Assembly: GCF_027580225.2 (NCBI RefSeq)
Contig: NC_073339.2
Location: 44,410,501-44,474,500 of the forward strand
Length of the DNA stretch: 64,000 bases
DNA from: Misgurnus anguillicaudatus
Taxonomy: Eukaryota; Chordata; Actinopteri; Cypriniformes; Cobitidae
Reading direction: 5' to 3'
Shown here piece after piece: positions 1-8,700 of the stretch (positions are counted from its first letter, which is position 1; every line of letters starts with the position of its first letter). A model generated the notes under the pieces. It was not told the DNA's origin and searched no databases. It worked only from the letters and a program-made list of their open reading frames with translations. A program made the position numbers and the translations under genes.

Positions 1-699
1 AGAAAATAAACATTCCCCTAATGTTATTTTTAGGTTATTTTAACGTTAGAATAATTGAATTGTTATATTACTGAAATATATATGAATGTATTATAACACA
101 GGTTATTTTTAATAAAAAATACCTCAACACGTCACACATTGTATTTAGATAACATGGTATTTTATCAAATATATAAACAACCAGTGACTTTAACACAATA
201 TAGAAGACTTAAAGCAGATATTTATTAAAAAGGAATAAACATTTAATTCTCTTTAGGTTAACAGATCAGATCCTACCAACGCTAAAACAATGTTAGTCTA
301 TGAGGTAAAAATGAAATGACGTTATTTTATTAAATTACTTGAGTTCGCGCTTTTTTGCTGAGCACAAGAGATAGCAGGTGCTCGTGAAGAGCGAAGCCGG
401 GAGAAGCGCGTGCAGAGGGTCGTACACATATCAGACGTGCACATTAAAGGATGGGTTTATTTTCTGTCAGTTTCACTTGTTACGTGAGGATAATGACTGA
501 CAAGAGGACGCCGAAATACATACAATATAATTTCCTAACTAAATCTGAGACAATGCAAACACATTAAAATATTATTTCCTCCCCAAGATAGCCCGACGGG
601 CAGGGCGGAGATACATCTTGGTAGCCGACAGGAATTCACAATAGCCCCGGGACGTCGGGCTAGCGATTTTGCGAGCCCTGTAATTAACTTGTCAATGGC

Positions 700-1003
700 G
701 GGCAAAGAGTTAACATTGCAACTTTGTAGGTGCGAGCTAAAAGTGCCTTTTTGGGTGTGTCATTTTAAATGCAAATAAGCTGATCTTTGCACTAAATGAC
801 AGTGCCATGGTTGGATTGTGCAGATTAAGAGGCGGTATTATCCCCTTCTGACATCACAAGGGGAGCCAAATTTCAATGACCTATTTTTGTCACATGCTTG
901 CAGAGAATGGTTTACCAAAACTAAGTCACTGGGTTGTCACATTTTCTAGGTTAATAGAAGCAATTATAGCAAAAGTCAGATTTTTATGATATGTCCCCTT
1001 TAA
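700..1003. repeat. interspersed teleost-type repeat, one end at TGTCCCCTTTAA
   Basis: The stretch from about 770 to 1003 (landmarks: GACATCACAAGGGGAGCC near 851 and ATATGTCCCCTTTAA at 989-1003) is one I recognise as multicopy in cyprinid DNA. No coding capacity. The left boundary is uncertain. Confidence 0.6.
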
Positions 1004-1055
1004 GAGGAGCTAAGTGTACTACAGTCATATTGGTGGCAGAAGCCATCATCTGTTT

Positions 1056-1210
1056 GCATTTATATGATGCATTTGGCAGATGCATTTATCCAAAGCAATT
1101 TACAATGCATTCAAGCTTTAAATTTGGGGGTTTTCTGGGAATCGAACCCACAACTGTTTGCATTGCTAACGCAACCATGTACCAGTTGGGCTACAGAGCT
1201 ACAGCTGTTT
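1056..1210 (-). repeat. tRNA-derived SINE (HE1/DANA type), reverse orientation
   Basis: Read on the minus strand, a tRNA-like head at 1140-1210 (B-box-like GGTTCGATTCCC region, here GGGAATCGAACCC on plus) is followed by the conserved tail around CTTTGGATAAATGCATCTGC at 1075-1097. Dispersed relatives lie at 8826, 36010, 41133, 45180, 51671 and 61259. Retroposed by a LINE in trans; no gene. Confidence 0.85.
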
Positions 1211-2618
1211 AGACTTTGTAAATGACATTCATGTTGATTTTAATACCACCCACAAGAGATGTCTGTGACATTCCTGACCAGTTGTTGTGTTTATGTAATA
1301 GTCATCAAGGTTGTCCTCACTCCAACACGACTGTTTTTCTGTCCTTGATTTGGCCTCACAGTGTAATCGCGTTCATGTGAACTTCATCCCTCCTTAGGTC
1401 TTTAATCCCGCTTCTGTTTGCCATTGCGTTTAGTTAAACCTTAGAGCGTTGACCTATGAAGAGACTTCCATGGCTTCCAGTCCTGTCACCGAGCCTCACA
1501 TATTGTGTGGTAGAGGTGGTTATGCGTTTCCGAGTACTAGAGTAGCTTACTCTGAAATGATGGCAATGATCAGTCATTAAAATGCGATAATTGTGTGACT
1601 TGGTTTCGAAATGTTTCTATTTTAATGTTTGGTTACAGTGGCACTTCCTGGCATTATGTTTGGTTGGCATTTGGTTGGAGAAGACGTGACCTAACTAAGC
1701 ATGTGATAAGATCTTGCATTCAAAAACATCTCACGTCTCGTGATTGGCGTCACATTTTCTGTTGGTCTTCTGTTACCTCTCTGTGAGCCACAAAGTTAGC
1801 AAACTTTCTGGCAAGCAACCTGCAACGCTGTGATATGCCAAATACCTTCGTGTCATTTTACCATGAGGCGTCAATGCTTGGAAGACATTTTCAAGCCACT
1901 TCTTCTGATTCAAGGCTCATTTTTGCCCCAGATATTTTATTCAGCAAATCTTTTCAGTACCAGCCTGTGTAGAAAGTTTTCCCTGACAAATTGTTTTGTT
2001 CTTCGTAGGCCGATGGGAATACGGTTATGCAACCAAAGAGACCGAGTTGTTGACTCGAGTTGTTGATGTTACATGCAGCGTCAGGCGATATCCTCCCTAA
2101 GACGAGCACAGCGCAGTTTCAGTTTAGCCGGCGAGGCCTTTGGTTATCACCTCAGAACTGAATGCTCTGTTCCCGTGTGACCAATTTAGGGTTCATTCTT
2201 TTTAACATCTGTGGTTGATGAAGTACGTCACAGATATACAATGGAAGAAATGTGGCTTGTCTCGCTTTCATTCATTACACTGCACGCTTTGAGTTAACGC
2301 AGCAAAGCAGACTTTCAATTTATCTTTGAGAAAATGTGTCATGCCGATACCAGATGTGTTTGTCTAGAAACTACATCCTGCCAATTTCACAGCATCTATT
2401 TCTGAGGACTTATTTTAAATTTTTCAACTTGTGCCTTGTTTTGTGTTCATATTTTTGCTAATTTAAAATCCCAACACACACGCACACAATCTGCGTAGCC
2501 TTATGCTTACTTAAACAATGACACAATTACCCATGGGACATCTCTGGATTGGGAAGTGTCCGTTAAACCATAATGATAAAACCTAATTTGTATGCGTTTA
2601 TCTTTTGCCCTTTCCCAG

Positions 2619-2784
2619 CTGCACAATGAGGACGATCCCTCTGAAGAGTCTGCCAGCGCCGAACCGTCCACCTCCTCCCAGGCTTCTGCCGCTGTGCTAG
2701 GCATTAGCAACCCTGCGGCAATAGATACGGAAGCCCCGCCTCCACCTTATGCCAGTGTGGCCATGGGAGCAACAGCTGCACCAG
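2619..2784 (+). CDS. ndfip2: ndfip2 exon 2 (first exon in window)
   Basis: Preceded by a pyrimidine tract and CAG acceptor (ends 2618), followed by a GTATGA donor at 2785. It is 166 nt and starts in phase 0 at CTG (Leu-His-Asn-Glu-Asp-Asp), matching the LxNEED-like start of this exon in vertebrate NDFIP1/2. It encodes an acidic Ser/Ala-rich stretch and the first PPPY motif (EAPPPPYASVA). It ends after one base of a codon (G|AA, Glu). Confidence 0.95.
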
Positions 2785-5700
2785 GTATGAAACCATTGTC
2801 TGTTCACAGTGTTTATTGTTACGGTGTATTTCCACTGCAAATCTCACGGTACATTCACACGGGGCATTAACGCTTGACGAAGGGCGTGTCTGAAGCATGG
2901 ACCTGATGTGATCGTCATAGTTACAACCGTCAATCACAGTGGACTGCGACACATGCTCCAATGTTCTCTGGTCTTGCATACATGTAATTGGCTAGCATCT
3001 GCACTAGGTTATTTGAATAAGGTGATCTGATTGGCTGACGCCAAAGTTGAGAAATGTTCAACTTCTGCCACAAGCAACGACATTGATGCGACGCCGACAG
3101 ATCCACAATTCAGTTCGCCAATGCATGACGGCATCCATTCAAAGTAAATGAGAAGCGTTAACGGTGGCAACGCTGAAATGCCTTCGCTTTGGGGCGTGTT
3201 AGTTCATTTAATGTAAAGCACACCTTTGGAAAAAAAATTCCACACAGATTGCGTTTCCTCATTTTCTTTGAACTTCATTGGTGCTATCTACCAGCTGAAG
3301 TTCAAAACGCCTGAACAATTCAGCAAATGTTCAAGACAGCCCTGTATAAAACACACAATTAAAGTAAATGAGACGTGATTTCAGCTCTGTAATCTACCAG
3401 TTCCCAAATTTTCAGAAACAAACATGCAGTTCGCAAACTACACACTTTATTTGTGCGATCTTCAATCTAAAGTTCTAAACGGCTGAACAATTCAGCAAAT
3501 GTTCAAGGAAATGACACATGATTTCAGCTCAGTACTTCACCGGTTCCGCAAACAGTCGTCAAAATCTTGGCATACTTTTCACAGTGATAGGGGCCCGCCG
3601 TTTTCCACTTGATATTTACCTGAAGTCGAGAAACGCCAACTTTTTTGCCACTCTTAACCTCTTTCAGCACTCGCTCCACTGTCCCATAATGCATAACTTC
3701 CTTTCTTGAATGAAAATCCTCACTCCACGCCAGTGGACACGCACCATAAGAGTGTGACATTGTCGATGTTAGCAAGTGCGACATTAGCAAGTGTGACACT
3801 GGTGATGTTAATAAGTGTAATGTTGGTCATTTTATTGTTGGCAGTGTTAGTGAGTGTAGTATTGGTAATGTTAGCAAGTATAGTTAAAAAAAGTAAAACA
3901 TGAGTCATGGCACTGTATAGTTAGGCTGTATGTAGATGTGGACTGTAGACTATAATCGTCATTGTTAGTGTCAGTGTTAAAGATTAAGCTTCTTGGAAGC
4001 AGTTGGATAAAGCAAAAGTTTCAAAGTTCCAAAGAGAGCTCAAAGGTGAAGTTTAATTTCTGTGGTGCTATTGGCATCAAACATAAACTTCCAGAACGTT
4101 TCCTCTCAGATTCCATTAGTCGGAAAACTGATATTCGGCCCCAAACACGCATCATTGGTTGAGCTAATATTGATTGTGTCTGATTGCTTCAACAAATAAA
4201 ATAATGGAATATTGACTAAATAATGTTTCACAATTGCATTTTTCACAGTGTGAAAGCATTTTAATATATAAATGTGACCCTGGACGACAAAAGTAGCACA
4301 GGTATAGCACAGGATATAAGTAGCACAGGAATAGCACAGGTCGTAAGTAGCACAGGAATAGCACAGGTCGTAACTAGCACAGGAATAGCACAGGTCGTAA
4401 GGAGCACAGGTCATAATTAGCACAGGTATAGCACAGTTCATAATTAGCACAGCTATAGCACAGGTCATAAGTAGCACAGGTATAGCACAGGATTTAAGTA
4501 GCACAGGAATAGCACAGGTTGTAAGTAGCACTAGAATAGCACAGGTCGTAAGTAGCACAGGAATAGCACAGGTCATAAGTAGCACAAGAATAGCACAGGT
4601 CGTAAGTAGCACAGGTATAGCACAGGTCGTAAGTACCACAGGAATAGCACAGGTCGTAAGTAGCACATGTCATAATTAGCACAGGTATAGCACAGGTCAT
4701 AATTAGCACAGGTATAGCACAGGTCATAATTAGCACAGGTATAGCTCAGGTCATAAGTAGCACATGAATAGCACAGGTCATAAGTAGCACAGGGATAGCT
4801 CAGGTCATAAGTAGCACAGGTATAGCACAGGTCATAAGTAGCACATGAATAGCACAGGTCATAAGTAGCACATGAATAGCACAGGTCATAAGTAGCACAT
4901 GAATAGCACAGGTCATACATAGCACAGGTATAGCACAGATCTTAAGTAGCACAGATATAGCACAGGTCATAATTAACACAGGTATAGCACAGGTCATAAG
5001 TAGCACAGGTATAGCACAGGTCATAAGTAGCACAGGTATAGCACAGGTCATAAGTAGCACAGGAATAGAACAGGTCATAGGTAGCACAGGTATAGCACAG
5101 GTCATAAGTAGCACAGGAATAGCACAGGTCGTAAGTGGCACAGATATAGCACAGGTCATAAGTAGCACAGATATAGCACAGGTCATAAGTAGCACAGATA
5201 TAGCACAGATCTTAAGTAGCACAGGTATAGCACAGGTCATAAGTAGGACATGAATATCACAGGTCATAAGTAGCACAGGTATATCACAGGTCATAAGTAG
5301 CACAGGTATAGCACAGGTCATACATAGCACAGGTATAGCACAGATCTTAAGTAGCACAGGTATATTTGTGGCAATAGCCAATAATAGATTGTATGGGTCA
5401 CAACATTTTTTATGCCAAAAATCATTAGGATATTAAGTTAAGATCATGTTCCATAAAGATATGTTGTAAATTTCAAACTGTAAAGATATATAAAAATGTA
5501 TTTATCATTAGTAATATGTGTTGCTAAGGACTTCATTTGTACAACTTTTAAGCCAATTTTCTCAATATTTTGATTTGGATTCAAATTCCAGATTTCAAAT
5601 AGACAAAAATTGTCCTTTCCTAACAAACCATACATCACCGGAAAGATTATTTAATCAGCTTTCAGATGATTTTAAAAAACCCTTTTTGGTCCAGGGTCAC

Positions 5701-8700
5701 AAGTATGTTTTAGATTTTCGAATGAAATTGTGAGTGGGGTGGGATGTTTTGTCTGCCAAGCAAAAGTCATCCAGTCATTTAGAATAGCAACATCACACTT
5801 TCGTTCAACAGGCCACGTAAATTTGGATGCTATTGAGGTTTTAGCATAAACAATGGTTTGTGATGCTAAAGCAAACGCCACTAATAAAGCCCAGTGTTTA
5901 GTGTTCATGTAACTTAACTGGTAGATCATTGGGTTGGAAACAAAGGTTGTGGGTTTGATTTGGATGAAAGTGTTGAAACGTGGCATCAGGTTGACCTGTG
6001 GCCTTTATCTTTGCAGAAAGTGCATTTCCGGGGGACTTCCCCGTGCCTCCGCCCTACAGCGTGGCCACATCTCTGCCTACGTATGATGAGGCGGAGAAGG
6101 CAAAAGCGGCAGCCATGGCCGCATCGGCCGTTGAGGTCATTCCACGAGATGAGTATCTCATGCACCCACGTGCGCTTCAAAACACAAGAACGTTCCAGGG
6201 CACAAAACTGCTGTGATGTTTTGCTGGACGCAGTAACCTTTAAGCTTTGATTTGATCATGACCACAGCATCTGAAAATGCCTGTATCTTCATTTTTGATC
6301 AGATATCTTACTCATAAAGTCTACATTGTGATTAGTCTGTAAGCAGTAGCGTGACAAACCGTGTGGAAGACGTGGTGTACCATGGAAACCGTGACCCAGA
6401 TTCAGAATCCCTCAGATACTCACTCGTTTTTTATGAGCTCGGATGATGAAGTGTTATGTAACGTGACCCCAAAAAGCATTTGGACTTATGATTTAGAAGG
6501 GGTGTACATTACTTTAAGCATCAAACCAAGTGGCATCTGCGGGCAAATGATACCAAAGCGTTCTGCTGTGACTTTTATCACATTGTCAAGGTGATTTTAG
6601 TGGATGTACGTCTGTTTCCTGGAAATGGTCTGCGCTTGTGGTGTCTCTATAAAAACACGTGCCACTTTGGTTTAAACTTTTTACACTTCTAAAATAGTAC
6701 TAGTTTGAATTGAGTTATGCATGGACTGAGTTTTTAAAGCATGGTTAAGAAATCACTTCGGGAAACAATGAATTACAGATGTAAGGCGTTTATTGTTATA
6801 CAACCTCCTTATTTTGTTATAAGCTTTAGTAGCATTGTCCTGTAATTGAACTTTGACTACAACTGTTACATAATTCACCTCTTTTTGTATATTTTGTGTG
6901 CAATCTAAGAGTCGATTTGTTTTTTTGCCCCATTTGGTTTAAAGATGCTATATTCTACATGACAGTTTTAATTTGCTATACACTGCAAAAAATAATTTTC
7001 AAGAAAAAAATTCTTAGTATTTTGTCTTATTTTCAGTAAAAATATCTAAAAATTCATAAATTAAGATGCTTTTTCTTGATGAGCAAAACAACCCAAGAAA
7101 ATAAGTCTAGTTTTTGGACCAAGGATATCAAATTTGGGTGATTTTGTGCATAAAACAAGCAAAAAATCTACCAATGGAGATAGCACATTTTTCTTGATTT
7201 TTTTCTTGAATTTAGTGTTTAAGAAACATTTTCCAAGTTTCCAATTTTTTTTGCTTACCCTATTGGCAGATTATTTTGCTTGTTTTATGCACAAAATCAC
7301 TTACATTTTATGTTTTTGGTCTAAAAACTAGACTTATTTTCTTGGGTCGTTTTGCTCGTCAAAAAAAGCATCTTAATTTAAGAATTTTTTGATATTTTTA
7401 CTGAAAACAAGACCAAAAATACTAAGATTTTTTTTTCTTAAAAATAATTTTCTGCAGTGTAGTATCAATTATCAAAATATCTTTTGTGTTCAACAAAATA
7501 AAGAAACTTATAAAGGTTTAGAACAACATGAGGGGGATTCAATGATGACATCCTTTTCATTTTGGGATGAACTATCACTTTAAAAAGAATATAAATGGAG
7601 GTGAAATTATTTTTCATATTTTTATTAAACTGTTATTTTAAGAGCACACTATGTCCATACTATGCCTCTGTTAAGACTTTTCCTTTTTGTAAGTCTTTTT
7701 CTCTTTGTTTGAGGATGAGGATTTTCCGGTTCGGGATGACTTCAGTGATGCCGACCAGCTGAGGGTTGGGAATGATGGAATTTTTATGCTGGCCTTTTTC
7801 AGTAAGTTAAGGTGACTGTATCTGTGTGTCGACTCAGGATGGCATACTTTTATACCTTATACTTTCATATTTATCAGTAAGCATGATGTGCCCAGTATAA
7901 TAATTTATTTTTAACAAGTAAGTAATTTACTTTTAGTCTATGTTTGTTGACTTTGAAGTCATCTCTAAGCTAGTATACTCCCAAAAGTCTGAAATACATC
8001 AACACGGCAAATAAACAGCACATTTCAAGTGAATTTAGTGGGTATTTAACTCATTATTTCAATGCAATGCCAATAGTTATACATAATAGACATATTAAGA
8101 GTTATTTATTTTCATGATTATAACAAACTCTACTTAGTGAACTGCTTAATGTTTCATGTACTATTTCTAACAGTAGATGGCAGCACAGAGACACTGCAGA
8201 ATCTAAACCAGTATTGAGTTTTATATTGCTTATCTGTGTGCGCCATCTGGTGGTGTTTTGATGTATTGCACGTTGTAATATTAGAAACAGTGGAGATTGC
8301 CTGTTATTGCCTTGCACACTAGTGGACATGAAAGCCAAAACAGTGCATCATATGAATCATACTGTGTTTAGGATAAATTCTGTTTGAACGAGGCACATTT
8401 GAAGCTTTTGTGAAAACCTAGAAGACGTATTCACATGCATACAAGTCAAAGTTGCTTTCTTGTAACTTCTTTTCTATCTAATACAGTGACTTAGTAGTAT
8501 TAAAGTACTAGTATAGTAGTATTATATACTGATTATTATTAAAAGGTAATCATTTAAACGTTGGTCTCTTATTGTTTTGCTATTGCTGTTTTATAAAAGC
8601 AATAAGCCATCCAATGAAAAATTTTATAATACTTTAGTATACTTTATTATTTACGATATAAAACTGTAGGACAATTCTACATACTACAGTGTTTTTAATC

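Larger units (their letters stand above)
1..2618 (+). other. ndfip2: ndfip2 intron 1 (3' part)
   Basis: Non-coding; no start codon followed by a plausible exon-1 donor was found, so exon 1 is judged to be upstream. 1-690 is AT-rich with a GC-richer patch at 350-440 and nothing I recognise. Repeats occupy about 700-1210. From 1211 to 2618 I see no repeat, RNA gene or coding signal; the short open frames there look random. Confidence 0.8.
2785..6016 (+). other. ndfip2: ndfip2 intron 2
   Basis: 3.2-kb intron. 2860-3200 resembles a MITE remnant (ends ACATTCACACGG; no clean partner found). It holds a local duplication at 3290-3560, a degenerate minisatellite at 3750-3890 and a large MITE with a minisatellite at 4273-5701. 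A SINE-like head lies at about 5905-5970. The remainder looks unique. Confidence 0.8.

Noticed and set aside
1140..1210. Functional tRNA gene
   Set aside because: It has A/B-box-like segments but is the head of a SINE, without a proper cloverleaf and attached to a SINE tail.
1..2618. A hidden exon 1 of ndfip2
   Set aside because: No ATG frame followed by a phase-0 donor and ending in the expected Tyr-Gln-type sequence was found; exon 1 is probably upstream of the window.
4291..5361. Possible CRISPR-like array
   Set aside because: There are no spacers: near-identical 27-bp units abut directly, and this is vertebrate intronic DNA.
4106..5381. Minus-strand open frames of 115-193 codons with nine-residue Cys/Leu-rich repeats
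   Set aside because: Produced entirely by the 27-bp tandem array inside a MITE; period divisible by three explains openness in several frames.
6153..6158. GTATCT as the exon 3 donor
   Set aside because: It leaves phase 2 while exon 4 needs phase 0; joining would break the conserved frame.
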